Positions 35,879 through 43,198 of a stretch of DNA of 64,000 nucleotides are shown here, in pieces. Source of the DNA: Cupriavidus sp. P-10 (GTDB lineage Bacteria; Pseudomonadota; Gammaproteobacteria; Burkholderiales; Burkholderiaceae); contig NZ_AP025171.1 of assembly GCF_003402535.2 (NCBI RefSeq), positions 1,116,001-1,180,000 of the forward strand, written 5' to 3'. The position numbers and the translations under genes are program-made. The notes below the pieces were generated by a model. The model searched no databases. It was given only the letters and a program-made list of their open reading frames with translations, and was not told where the DNA came from. Positions within the stretch are counted from its first letter, which is position 1, and every line of letters starts with the position of its first letter.

Positions 35879-35894
35879 TATCTTCGCGTAGATA
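35879..35894. promoter_or_regulatory. Operator-like palindrome before tetR copy 1 (O3)
   Basis: TATCTTCGCGTAGATA matches the cassette operator TATCTACTAGTAGATA at 13 of 16 positions and ends 10 bp before the tetR ATG, consistent with autorepression. Confidence 0.6.
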
Positions 35895-35904
35895 CACTGC
35901 TTTC

Positions 35905-36471
35905 ATGAAAACGCAATCCGTACGCGAGCAGTTGCTCGAGCACACCCTTGTCCTGATCCGCCGCCGCGGCTTCAACGGCTTCAGCTATCGCGACCTGGCC
36001 GAGTTGGTGGGGGTAAAAACCTCCAGCATCCACTATTACTTCCCGACCAAGGACGACCTCGTCCTCGAGGCGGTGAAGGAATACAGCGCGCGCCTGAGCG
36101 AGCACCTGCGCGCCATCGACACCAAACTGCCGGTGACCGAGCAGGCCGCGATCTACCTGGCGCCGTTCCGCAACAGCTGCGGCTCTGACCAGATCTGCCT
36201 GTGCGGCATGCTGTCGACGGAGACCCTGTGCCTGCCTGAATCCGTGCACAAGCTGCTGCAGGGCTTCTACCAGATGCACGAGCAGTGGCTGACGGGGCTG
36301 CTGGAGCGGGCGCAGCCGCTGCGCAGCACGCCGTTCCCGGTGCCGCCGCCGCGGCTGGCGCAGGTCGTGTTTGGTTCGCTGCAAAGCGGCTTGATCGCGG
36401 CGCGCCTGTTTGGCACGTCCGACCGGGTCGAGGCTGCGGCCGATACGCTGATGGCAGCGGTGGCCGGCTAA
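35905..36471 (+). CDS. TetR family regulator, cassette 1
   Basis: A 188-residue repressor. The helix-turn-helix (about residues 8-52: LVLIRRRGFNGFSYRDLAEL, VGVKTSSIHYYFPTKDDLVL) is nearly identical to that of the cassette 2 regulator (57 of the first 63 residues), so both should bind the same palindromes. The sensor domain differs and has four cysteines, Cys92, Cys98, Cys100 and Cys109, only Cys98 being shared. Overall shape recalls NemR-type regulators that sense electrophiles through cysteine, so redox or electrophile sensing is a reasonable but unproven idea. An operator-like site precedes the gene. Confidence 0.88.
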   Translation: MKTQSVREQLLEHTLVLIRRRGFNGFSYRDLAELVGVKTSSIHYYFPTKDDLVLEAVKEYSARLSEHLRAIDTKLPVTEQAAIYLAPFRNSCGSDQICLCGMLSTETLCLPESVHKLLQGFYQMHEQWLTGLLERAQPLRSTPFPVPPPRLAQVVFGSLQSGLIAARLFGTSDRVEAAADTLMAAVAG

Positions 36472-36513
36472 GGATTTCATGTCGTATTTTTCGCGCAGTC
36501 AGTGGCGCGTCCG

Positions 36514-36551
36514 GAGCCGTCGTGTGGCGAAAGCTGCCCGACGGCTCTTTT
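36514..36551 (+). terminator. Rho-independent terminator after tetR copy 1
   Basis: GAGCCGTCG (36514-36522) pairs perfectly with CGACGGCTC (36539-36547), followed by TTTTC. It separates cassette 1 from cassette 2. Confidence 0.75.
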
Positions 36552-36639
36552 CATTGACGAGGCACGACGTCGCATCGCGCTGCTCCATTCTTCCGTAACT
36601 CCTTGCAAATCAATGACTTGACTGCTGGATCCCGTTTCA

Positions 36640-36654
36640 CTATCGGCCCGATAG
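36640..36654. promoter_or_regulatory. Upstream inverted element, cassette 2
   Basis: CTATCGGCCCGATAG is a perfect 7-bp inverted repeat around one base, 12 bp before the -35. It matches the position and ends of the element at 34959-34973. Confidence 0.5.
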
Positions 36655-36666
36655 AAATATTCTTCC

Positions 36667-36695
36667 TTGACTATCTACCTAGTAGTAGATAGTAT
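36667..36695 (+). promoter_or_regulatory. Promoter with palindromic operator in the spacer, cassette 2
   Basis: The -35 TTGACT (36667-36672) and -10 TAGTAT (36690-36695) are 17 bp apart, with operator arms CTATCTAC (36671-36678) and GTAGATAG (36685-36692) between them. The spacer is base-for-base the same as in cassette 1. Confidence 0.75.
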
Positions 36696-36702
36696 TTGAC
36701 TC

Positions 36703-36786
36703 ATGGAAGCGCCGCAGCGCCAGCAGCAAGCAAGAAAGCAGGGCCCAGCGACGATCCCATTGCATGACCGGAGGCGGTCATTTTTT
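36703..36786 (+). ncRNA. Putative 84-nt leader RNA, cassette 2
   Basis: Expected transcript from the cassette 2 promoter to its terminator, the same 84-nt length as in cassette 1. Start and end blocks are conserved and the middle has diverged. No target is apparent. Confidence 0.5.
36765..36786 (+). terminator. Leader terminator, cassette 2
   Basis: TGACCG (36765-36770) pairs with CGGTCA (36775-36780) around GAGG, followed by six T. Equivalent to the terminator at 35085-35105. Confidence 0.65.
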
Positions 36787-36790
36787 CAGG

Positions 36791-36822
36791 ACCGGTTATC
36801 TATCTACTAGTAGATAACCGGT
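36791..36822. promoter_or_regulatory. Second operator (O2), cassette 2, nested palindromes
   Basis: The perfect 16-bp palindrome TATCTACTAGTAGATA (36801-36816) sits inside a 12-bp inverted repeat, ACCGGTTATCTA (36791-36802) and TAGATAACCGGT (36811-36822). The outer arms are absent from cassette 1. As RNA the outer repeat would form a stable hairpin just after the leader terminator. Confidence 0.7.
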
Positions 36823-36893
36823 CCGGAAGAAAAAGCCGCAAGCCACTGACACCGATATACGCAATCCGAAACATCGCCCCCCAGGAGCCCATC

Positions 36894-37628
36894 ATGACCA
36901 AGTTCGCCAAGACCCTGATCACCGCCGCTACCCTTGCTGCCGCCTTCGCCGGTGGCGCCGCCCACGCCGCAGGCGTGCAGGACAGCAGCTTTGCCGGTGA
37001 CAAGTACGGCTACCAGTTCCGCGTCGGCAAGGCCGATGCCTTCACCGACGGTGCCCGCACCGGCAAGTTCGATCCGTTCACCGAAGGCGCCCGTGCCGGC
37101 AAGTTCGACCCGTTCACCGAAGGTGCGCGCGTCGGCAAGGCCGACCCCTACACCGACGGTGCCCGCATCGTCGCCGGCCTCGACCGCAGCGGTGTCTCGG
37201 CTTCTCCGGCACGCAGCGTCGACCCGTACACCGATGGCGCGCGCGTCGGCAAGCCTGATCCGTACACCGACGGCGCCCGCACCGTAGCCGGCCTGGACCG
37301 CAGCGGTGTCTCGGCTTCTCCGGCACGCAGCATCGACCCGTACACCGATGGCGCACGCGTCGGCAAGGCTGATCCGTACACCGACGGCGCCCGCACCGTA
37401 GCCGGCCTCGACCGCAGCGGTGTCTCGGCTTCTCCGGCACGCAGCATCGACCCGTACACCGATGGCGCACGCGTCGGCAAGGCTGATCCGTACACCGACG
37501 GTGCCCGCATCGTCGCCGGCCTGGATCGCAGCGGTGTCTCGGCTTCTCCGGCACGCAGCGTCGACCCGTACACCGATGGCGCACGTGTCGGCAAGGCTGA
37601 CCCCTACACCGACGGCGCGCTCGCCTGA
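36894..37628 (+). CDS. Secreted tandem-repeat protein, copy 2 (expanded)
   Basis: A 244-residue paralogue of the protein at 35210-35638 with nearly the same signal peptide and first three repeat units. After these, four copies of a 38-residue super-repeat follow: one long unit (ADPYTDGAR[IT]VAGLDRSG, then VSASPARS) plus one 12-residue unit ([VI]DPYTDGARVGK), encoded by four 114-bp repeats. The chain ends with a final DPYTDGALA. The extra length over copy 1 is due to expansion of this block. The protein should be periplasmic or secreted; the regular Asp/Tyr/Thr/Asp/Gly pattern might bind a ligand or metal, but no known domain is recognised. Confidence 0.82.
   Translation: MTKFAKTLITAATLAAAFAGGAAHAAGVQDSSFAGDKYGYQFRVGKADAFTDGARTGKFDPFTEGARAGKFDPFTEGARVGKADPYTDGARIVAGLDRSGVSASPARSVDPYTDGARVGKPDPYTDGARTVAGLDRSGVSASPARSIDPYTDGARVGKADPYTDGARTVAGLDRSGVSASPARSIDPYTDGARVGKADPYTDGARIVAGLDRSGVSASPARSVDPYTDGARVGKADPYTDGALA
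37140..37595 (+). repeat. Four 114-bp coding tandem repeats
   Basis: Near-identical units begin at about 37140, 37254, 37368 and 37482, with the start of a fifth at 37596. Each encodes 38 residues of the repeat protein. High identity between units points to recent expansion or ongoing homogenisation. Confidence 0.9.
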
Positions 37629-37646
37629 GGCAAGCGTCTGAAAAGC

Positions 37647-37697
37647 GGCCGGCAATTCGCCGGCCCCCTGTAACCGCCGGGCCGCCAGCGCGGCCCG
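37647..37697 (+). terminator. Two hairpins between repeat gene and microprotein gene, cassette 2
   Basis: GGCCGGC (37647-37653) pairs with GCCGGCC (37659-37665), and CGGGCCGC (37678-37685) with GCGGCCCG (37690-37697). They match the position of the two hairpins in cassette 1 but not their sequence. Confidence 0.45.
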
Positions 37698-37713
37698 GTA
37701 CTTGGAGTCGATC

Positions 37714-37812
37714 ATGCGTTGGCGTGACACTGCGCTGATTCTGGGCGGATGGGTAGGGCTTTGCCTTGTGAGCGGGTCTCTCATCACGCTCGTCGCACGC
37801 GCGACGGCCTGA
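37714..37812 (+). CDS. 32-residue membrane microprotein, copy 2
   Basis: A 32-residue single-helix protein (MRWRDTALILGGWVGLCLVS plus GSLITLVARATA), paralogous to the one at 35719-35820. GGAG lies 6 bp before the ATG, and the bases around the start (GGAGTC, GATCATG) parallel copy 1. It ends 31 bp before the tetR of cassette 2, with no terminator between, so here the regulator is probably in the same operon. Confidence 0.75.
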   Translation: MRWRDTALILGGWVGLCLVSGSLITLVARATA

Positions 37813-37843
37813 GCCGCGCGGTACCGAAGAAGGAGCTGAAACA

Positions 37844-38431
37844 ATGAAAACCCGGTCTGTACGCGAAGAGCTGGTCGAACATGCACTGGTGCTAATCCGC
37901 CGTCGGGGGTTCAACGGGTTCAGCTACCGCGACCTGGCCGAACTGGTCGGGGTCAAGACCTCGAGCATCCACTACTACTTTCCGACGAAGGACGACCTGG
38001 TGCTGGAAGCGGTGCGCGAATACAGCACACGCAAGCAGGCGCGCCTGGACGGCATCGACAGCAGCCTGCCGACGGCCGAGCAGGCACGCCAATACCTGGC
38101 GCCGCTGCGAGCCGGCTCCGGCACTGAAGAGGCCTGCCTGGTCGGCATGCTGGCGGCGGATGTGCTGATGCTGCCGGAATCCGTGCGCAGCGCGATGCGC
38201 GACTTTGTCCGCCTCAACGAGCAATGGCTCGCGCGGCTGTTCGAGCGCGCGGCGTCGCAGCGGCAGGCGCCTTACCCGGCGTCGCCGCAGCAGTTGGCAC
38301 AGATCGCATTCGGCGCGCTGCAGAACGGCCTGATCAGTGCGCGGTTGTTCGGCACCACCGAGCGGCTGGATGCCGCCGCCGCAATGCTGTCGAGCCTGAT
38401 GCCGGCGGAGCAGGCGTTAGCGCTTGCCTGA
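37844..38431 (+). CDS. TetR family regulator, cassette 2
   Basis: A 195-residue repressor whose DNA-binding domain differs from that of cassette 1 at only six of the first 63 positions. The sensor domain is more diverged, with Cys98 in GTEEACLVGML as its conserved cysteine. GGAG lies upstream of the ATG. No operator-like palindrome directly precedes it, unlike copy 1, so it likely depends on the cassette 2 promoter. Its end overlaps the convergent alpha/beta hydrolase gene by 15 bp. Confidence 0.88.
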   Translation: MKTRSVREELVEHALVLIRRRGFNGFSYRDLAELVGVKTSSIHYYFPTKDDLVLEAVREYSTRKQARLDGIDSSLPTAEQARQYLAPLRAGSGTEEACLVGMLAADVLMLPESVRSAMRDFVRLNEQWLARLFERAASQRQAPYPASPQQLAQIAFGALQNGLISARLFGTTERLDAAAAMLSSLMPAEQALALA

Positions 38432-39169
38432 CGCCATCGTGGATACGGCCTCGCACAACCACTTCGGATCGTCGTGGGGCAGGTCGTGGCCGGCCCAGTG
38501 GTGCACCAGCACCGGCGCGTCCCAGGCCTGACCGATTTTTGTGGAACAGGCCGGGTCGACCAGCCGGTCCGATGACGACGCGATCAGCAGCACAGGGCAG
38601 TGAGGCGCGTTGGCCGGCGCGCAATAGCGCGCCGCGGCCACCAGTTGCGCCAGTGCGGCGCTGCGGCTGACCGGCGCATCGGCGGCAATGGCACGCCAGG
38701 CCGCGATGTCGGCCGCGAGCGTATCCGCGCGCGCGCAGGTGATGGCATGGATTGTGCGCTCGCAATAGGCGCGGTCGTGCCAGCGCTGCGCGATGCGCAG
38801 CAGCTTGCCCCAGTTGCGCGGCCGCAGCCGCTGCGTCGGCGTGCAGAAGGGCCGCATGCTGGTATTGACCAGCGCCAGTCCGGCGACTTCGTCCGGATAA
38901 CTGCAGGCCCACTCGGTGGCGACCATCGCGCCCAGCGACATGGCCAGCACGCGGTACGGTCCGCGCGCTCCGGCGGTCGACAGCTGGCGCCGCACCGCGC
39001 TGACCATGTCGCGCACGCTCCAGGGCGCGGGCTGCACCGACAGCGCGCCATTGCCCGGCAGGTCGGGCAGCAGCGGCCGGCCCAGCCCGGCTGCTTCCCA
39101 CTGCGCGGGCAGGTCCCCCCAATGGCGCGTCTCGCGCGTCAGGCCCCGCAGGAATACCCATCGGCTCAT
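38417..39169 (-). CDS. Alpha/beta hydrolase
   Basis: A 250-residue hydrolase: LPDLPGNGALS after the oxyanion region, nucleophile serine in LAMSLGAMVATEWA, acid region LLIASSSDRLVDP and base histidine in HHWAGHDLPHD. The start at 39169 matches the beginning of the fold (MSRWVFLRGLTRETRHW); longer frames upstream are unsupported. It begins 16 bp after the M14 peptidase gene, so it belongs to the LysR/M14/hydrolase operon. Substrate unknown. Confidence 0.85.
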   Translation of the reverse strand: MSRWVFLRGLTRETRHWGDLPAQWEAAGLGRPLLPDLPGNGALSVQPAPWSVRDMVSAVRRQLSTAGARGPYRVLAMSLGAMVATEWACSYPDEVAGLALVNTSMRPFCTPTQRLRPRNWGKLLRIAQRWHDRAYCERTIHAITCARADTLAADIAAWRAIAADAPVSRSAALAQLVAAARYCAPANAPHCPVLLIASSSDRLVDPACSTKIGQAWDAPVLVHHWAGHDLPHDDPKWLCEAVSTMASGKR

Positions 39170-39185
39170 GCCATCCTCATCCAGC

Positions 39186-40211
39186 TCATGGCAACGCTTC
39201 CGTCTGCCAGTGCGCGCGCGCCTGCCGGAGCAGCGCCTCGCGCTGCGGCCCGCGCGGCAGCCAGCGTTCCGGCGCAAATGCGACGCGCCCGAGGAAATCG
39301 AACAGGCTCACGTGGCGGCGCAGCACGCGCGCGGTGCGGTGCGCCTTGATCGGGTTGAACATCCCCTCGCGCGAGAACAGCTGGCGGGGGTTCTTCTTGA
39401 TCCACAGCCAGGAGCCCAGTTCCAGCGTCATCGGCAGGAACAGGCTGCCCGACGGCGCAAGGTCATACGCGTGGTCCCACAGGTCGCCATGCAGCAGGTA
39501 CTGGTGGCTTTGCGGCTCGAAGGTGTAGCCGTGGTGCGGGTGCGCCTGCTCGAACAGGCTCTTGAGCAGGTACATCTCGGCCAGGTGCGCCATCGGCCGG
39601 CGCGTGCGCGCGTACGGGAACCAGATGCTGTCGCGCCAGCCGTAGCCGGAGTGGCAATCGACCGCAAAACTGAGCGGACGCGGCAGCAGTTCTTCCTGCA
39701 CCACACGCAGCAGCGCGCGGCTCTCCAGCTCCATCGGCCGGCCTTCCGGGCCGCGATACCAGGGCAGCCAGGCGCCAACGCGCTGCCCGCCGGCCAGGAA
39801 CGGCACGCGCGCGTCGGCGTCCTGCGGGCCGTTGCGCATCAGGTCGACGCCGTTGGGATTGGCCCGGGTGCCGGCCCACATGCCGCCGGGATTGACGATC
39901 GGCATGAACACCAGCCGCACCGCCTGCAGTTCGCGATGCAGCAACTCGTCCCACGCCAGCCGGCCCAGCACCGAGCGCAGGTAATCCAGCACCAGCTGCG
40001 TGCCGATGCGCTCCAGCCCATGGATGCCACCGAAGATGCCGATGGCCGGCGCCTGCGGGTCGCGGCTGCCGAGCGTGGCCACATGCACGCCGAAGCGGTG
40101 CCCCTGCACCGTGGTTTCGCACACCACGCGGCAGTCGAGCACATGGCTGCCGCTGTCGAGCAGCGCCAGCAGCTGGTCGTATTCAGGAAAGCCGGCGGCG
40201 CGGGCGATCAT
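39186..40211 (-). CDS. M14 family zinc carboxypeptidase-like protein
   Basis: A 341-residue metallopeptidase of the M14 family. Zinc ligands are His64 and Glu67 in GGIHGLERIG and His187 in DCHSGYG; Glu264 in TLELGSW is in the position of the catalytic glutamate. No signal peptide is seen, so it is probably cytoplasmic, as in M14 members that act on modified peptides or amino-acid conjugates. The start overlaps the LysR gene stop as ATGA, implying tight coupling with that regulator. Confidence 0.88.
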   Translation of the reverse strand: MIARAAGFPEYDQLLALLDSGSHVLDCRVVCETTVQGHRFGVHVATLGSRDPQAPAIGIFGGIHGLERIGTQLVLDYLRSVLGRLAWDELLHRELQAVRLVFMPIVNPGGMWAGTRANPNGVDLMRNGPQDADARVPFLAGGQRVGAWLPWYRGPEGRPMELESRALLRVVQEELLPRPLSFAVDCHSGYGWRDSIWFPYARTRRPMAHLAEMYLLKSLFEQAHPHHGYTFEPQSHQYLLHGDLWDHAYDLAPSGSLFLPMTLELGSWLWIKKNPRQLFSREGMFNPIKAHRTARVLRRHVSLFDFLGRVAFAPERWLPRGPQREALLRQARAHWQTEALP

Positions 40212-41101
40212 GCAGCCTGCGGCTCGGCGGCGGCATCGGCCGCCGTCACGCAGGCCAGGAAGGCACCCACCAGGCGCGTGCCGTGCCGGCTCTGCAGGCA
40301 ATAGAGATACTCGTTCAGCACCGGCGCGCCGTGCGCGAACGGCACCACCCGCAGCAGCGGGTCTTGCGGCACTTCGCCCAGCGGCACCACGCTCGCGCCC
40401 AGGTTCTGGCGGATCGCTTCGTAGATGGCCTCGCGGCTGCCGATCACGGTATGCCGCGGCAGCTTCTGCGCGCAGGCGGCGAGCGCATCCTCGGTCGCCT
40501 TGCGTGTCATCGAGCCGTGCTCGCGCACCAGCAGGTGGCAGCCGTGCAGCTGGGCCAGGTCCACCTGCGGCAGGCGCGCCAGCGCATGGTCCGGATGCAC
40601 CACCAGCACCATCGGCGCCGAGGCCAGGCGGATGCGCGCAAGGCGGTCGTCTTCCACCGGATGAGACGACACGGCCGCGTCGATGCGGTACTCGAACAAG
40701 GCTTCGAGCATCTGCTGCGAGTTGCCGATGTCCAGGCTCACCTCGATCGCCGGATAGCGCTGCCGGAACGCGGCCACCGCGCGCAGGATGTAATAGGGCC
40801 CCGTGGCGCCGAGCCGCAGGTTGCCGAAGCGCAGGTCGCCGGCGTTGCGCAGCAGGTAGTCGGCCTGCCCTTCGTGTTGCATCAACTGCTCGACCACCGG
40901 CATCAGCGCCAGGCCCACGTCGCTCAGGTCGACCCGGCTGGCGCGGCGGTGGAACAGCTCGACGCCATACGACTCTTCAAGCTGGCGGATGCGGCCGGTG
41001 ACGGTGGGCTGGCTCACGCGCAGCTGCCTGGCCGCCATGGTGATGCTGCCCTGGCGCGCCACTTCGAAAAAGGTCATCAGCAGGTCGCCGAGCATGGTCA
41101 T
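40208..41101 (-). CDS. LysR family transcriptional regulator
   Basis: A 297-residue LysR regulator: winged helix in residues 1-62 (FFEVARQGSITMAARQLRVS, QPTVTGRIRQLEESYGVELF) and a type 2 periplasmic-binding-fold effector domain (LRLGATGPYYILRAVAAF, AVSSHPVEDDRL). Start taken at 41101; a start two codons further in is also possible. It is the first gene of an operon with the M14 peptidase and a hydrolase, an unusual same-strand arrangement for a LysR gene, suggesting that it controls its own operon. Confidence 0.9.
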   Translation of the reverse strand: MTMLGDLLMTFFEVARQGSITMAARQLRVSQPTVTGRIRQLEESYGVELFHRRASRVDLSDVGLALMPVVEQLMQHEGQADYLLRNAGDLRFGNLRLGATGPYYILRAVAAFRQRYPAIEVSLDIGNSQQMLEALFEYRIDAAVSSHPVEDDRLARIRLASAPMVLVVHPDHALARLPQVDLAQLHGCHLLVREHGSMTRKATEDALAACAQKLPRHTVIGSREAIYEAIRQNLGASVVPLGEVPQDPLLRVVPFAHGAPVLNEYLYCLQSRHGTRLVGAFLACVTAADAAAEPQAA

Positions 41102-41302
41102 CCGCGTAGAAGTTGGGGGAGGCGGACCGGACAGGTCCGGACGACCGCGCAGTCTAGCGGGGCAATATGACAAAACGGCGACGCCCGGTGAGGCCTGACC
41201 GTGTTCAACGCCGGGGACCAAGACGTGCGCATGGCCAACGGCGCGGCTGATGTGCATGGCCAGGCCAGTGCGCCGGCGCGGCGGCACCACGGCCGCACGC
41301 CA

Positions 41303-42979
41303 CTACACTTCCAACACGCATCGCAGCAAGGGATCGTTGCAATGCTGGTAGATGCCAACGCAAAGCAAGCGCTGCGCCGCGCGGGTGATGCGAGAGGTAA
41401 TGCGAGATGTGATGCGCGACGTGATCCTGCGTCGCAGGACCCAATAGTTGATAACGGAGTGCTTGCCATCCACCAGCGTACGATCTCCCAAAGCCGACAT
41501 CGTGTGGATACCATGTGGATTCAGTTGATCTCGTTCCGGGCTGACAGTTCGAATCACCTCCTCTCTATAGAGGGTTGGCGTGCAATGCAGTATTCGATTG
41601 ACAGCGATCGCCTGCCCATATCCGCTCTTGCATACCTGCGCGACACGCAATAGCTCATCGCCGTCCTTGATGACGGCGCCCGCGGAGCGGGATGACTGGT
41701 GATCGATCTTCACCGGATTCTGTGGATGGGCGTGCCATGGCCCGAGAAGATCGGAGGCATAGCACAGGCAAAGGTTGTCGAACGCACCCAGTGATACGTC
41801 GGTGTACGCCAGCCAGAAGTATCCCTGGTGCCTGAAGATCGTGGGGTCGGCGACCTCGGTATTGTCAAGGATCACCGCGACCTGCGCCCAGCGCCCGCCT
41901 TCGTCGAGCCGGTTCAGCACGCAGCGACGGCTTTGCGCTGATTCCGCGACGCAATACAACGCGCCCTTGTGAGGGAACAGATACGGGTACGACAAGTGCC
42001 CCGCCAGCCCGAGGTCGACATGCTCCGGCGGATCCGGCTCGGCAGACCCGTTAAGCTTCAACCTGACAATGCGGCCAACGTTCCGCTTGAGATCGAACTC
42101 CTCGCAATAGATCTCATCCTTGCTGCCGGGCACGCCAAACGGGTCAGCCCAATACTGGGTCCCCCTGCGCTTGCCGATCCATCGTACCGGCAAGTGTTGC
42201 GAACGCATTGCTTCGGTCAGCCGCATGTCGACGATGCCCACCATCCAGTAGTCGACCAGCAGGCAGCCCCTGAGCAAGCGCAACAGGCGGTTGCGCAGTT
42301 CTCGCAATTTCCACATCATCCGTTGCACCAACGTCGCACGCTTGCCGTCTGGCTTCCATGCGGGACGCGGCTGCAGGGTGCCGAGCACAGCAATCTCGCG
42401 CGCTGCCGAAAGCAACAAGGTTGCCGCAAAACCGCACAATCGCTGCATCGATACGCGCTCGCCCGGACATGCAAAGGCGCCCGCCTTGTCGATCAGGGTG
42501 GTTCCCGCTGACGTGCTCGCAACCAGGTGCAGGTGAATGCCAACGCCCGCCGCTATGGTTTCGAGTCCGTGGTGCTCTTCACCCAGTACTACCCCTTGCC
42601 GATCGCAAATGCGCCATACACCCTCGGCGGTATCGCCGTGGCAGTCCGTGCCAAAGTGGCCGGTGAGGTCGACGATTGCAGTGATGTCGCGAACCTGGGG
42701 TGCAGCGTCATCGCGACTGGGACGCGCCGAGCCTGCGCAGCTGCCATGTTGCGCTGCAAGCTCCCAGACCAGGGTCTCGCAGATGCCGGACGCCCGCAGC
42801 CGATTGACCAACTCGTGCTCCCAGGACGTACCATGGCGTGAGTTGAGCACGAAAACCAGGACGGGGAGCACCGCAGCACCTGGCACTTCGCTCACGCTCC
42901 GGGAGCTATCCCTCCTCGGCTCGCGAACCAAATCAGATTCTGTATGCATCACGTCGCTTTCTGTGGCGATTTCTTGCAT
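41303..42979 (-). CDS. Possible glucosamine-inositolphosphorylceramide-transferase-N-like / GH43-type propeller protein
   Basis: A 558-residue protein. The N-terminal half (ALPVLVFVLNSRHGTSWEHE and GICETLVWELA; then LTGHFGTDCHGDTAEGVWRI) resembles proteins paired with formyltransferase-like domains. The C-terminal half has a beta-propeller-like series typical of the GINT1 N-terminal or GH43 clan: QYWADPFGVPGSKDEIYCEE, LSYPYLFPHKGALYCVAES, VADPTIFRHQGYFWLAYTD, RSAGAVI. AAGGAG lies before the ATG at 42979. The C-terminus has a run of RITS repeats (41390-41425). Base composition is less GC-rich than the neighbours, suggesting transfer. A role in glycan or lipid modification is a guess. Confidence 0.6.
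   Translation of the reverse strand: MQEIATESDVMHTESDLVREPRRDSSRSVSEVPGAAVLPVLVFVLNSRHGTSWEHELVNRLRASGICETLVWELAAQHGSCAGSARPSRDDAAPQVRDITAIVDLTGHFGTDCHGDTAEGVWRICDRQGVVLGEEHHGLETIAAGVGIHLHLVASTSAGTTLIDKAGAFACPGERVSMQRLCGFAATLLLSAAREIAVLGTLQPRPAWKPDGKRATLVQRMMWKLRELRNRLLRLLRGCLLVDYWMVGIVDMRLTEAMRSQHLPVRWIGKRRGTQYWADPFGVPGSKDEIYCEEFDLKRNVGRIVRLKLNGSAEPDPPEHVDLGLAGHLSYPYLFPHKGALYCVAESAQSRRCVLNRLDEGGRWAQVAVILDNTEVADPTIFRHQGYFWLAYTDVSLGAFDNLCLCYASDLLGPWHAHPQNPVKIDHQSSRSAGAVIKDGDELLRVAQVCKSGYGQAIAVNRILHCTPTLYREEVIRTVSPERDQLNPHGIHTMSALGDRTLVDGKHSVINYWVLRRRITSRITSRITSRITRAAQRLLCVGIYQHCNDPLLRCVLEV
41390..41425 (-). repeat. Three 12-bp tandem repeats near a gene end
   Basis: Units at 41390-41401, 41402-41413 and 41414-41425 encode RITS repeats at the C-terminus of the propeller-like protein. 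Units differ by a few bases. Confidence 0.75.
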
Positions 42980-43104
42980 GAGAACTCCTTCTTCCCTTGC
43001 AGTCAATTGTTGCTCATGCGCTCGCCGCAATCAAAACGCAAACGGGTGGTTGGTCTACCTGTTTTGTGCGCGGCCATACAAAGAATGCCGCCATGACAGC
43101 CGCG

Positions 43105-43123
43105 GGCCGCGTCTAACGCGGCC
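43105..43123 (-). terminator. Hairpin downstream of the phospholipase gene
   Basis: GGCCGCGT (43105-43112) pairs with ACGCGGCC (43116-43123) about 75 bp after the phospholipase stop. No T-run is seen, so it is a candidate only. Confidence 0.4.
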
Positions 43124-43198
43124 TCTCCGGAAAGTTGTCTTGTCAAGAAGGCGAGTGCGGCCCGCGTGGAAACTGCGGGGCCGCACCAGGGCCAGGCG

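Noticed and set aside
37140..37628. CRISPR-like array
   Set aside because: The repeats are 114 bp, head-to-tail with no spacers, in frame, and encode protein repeats.
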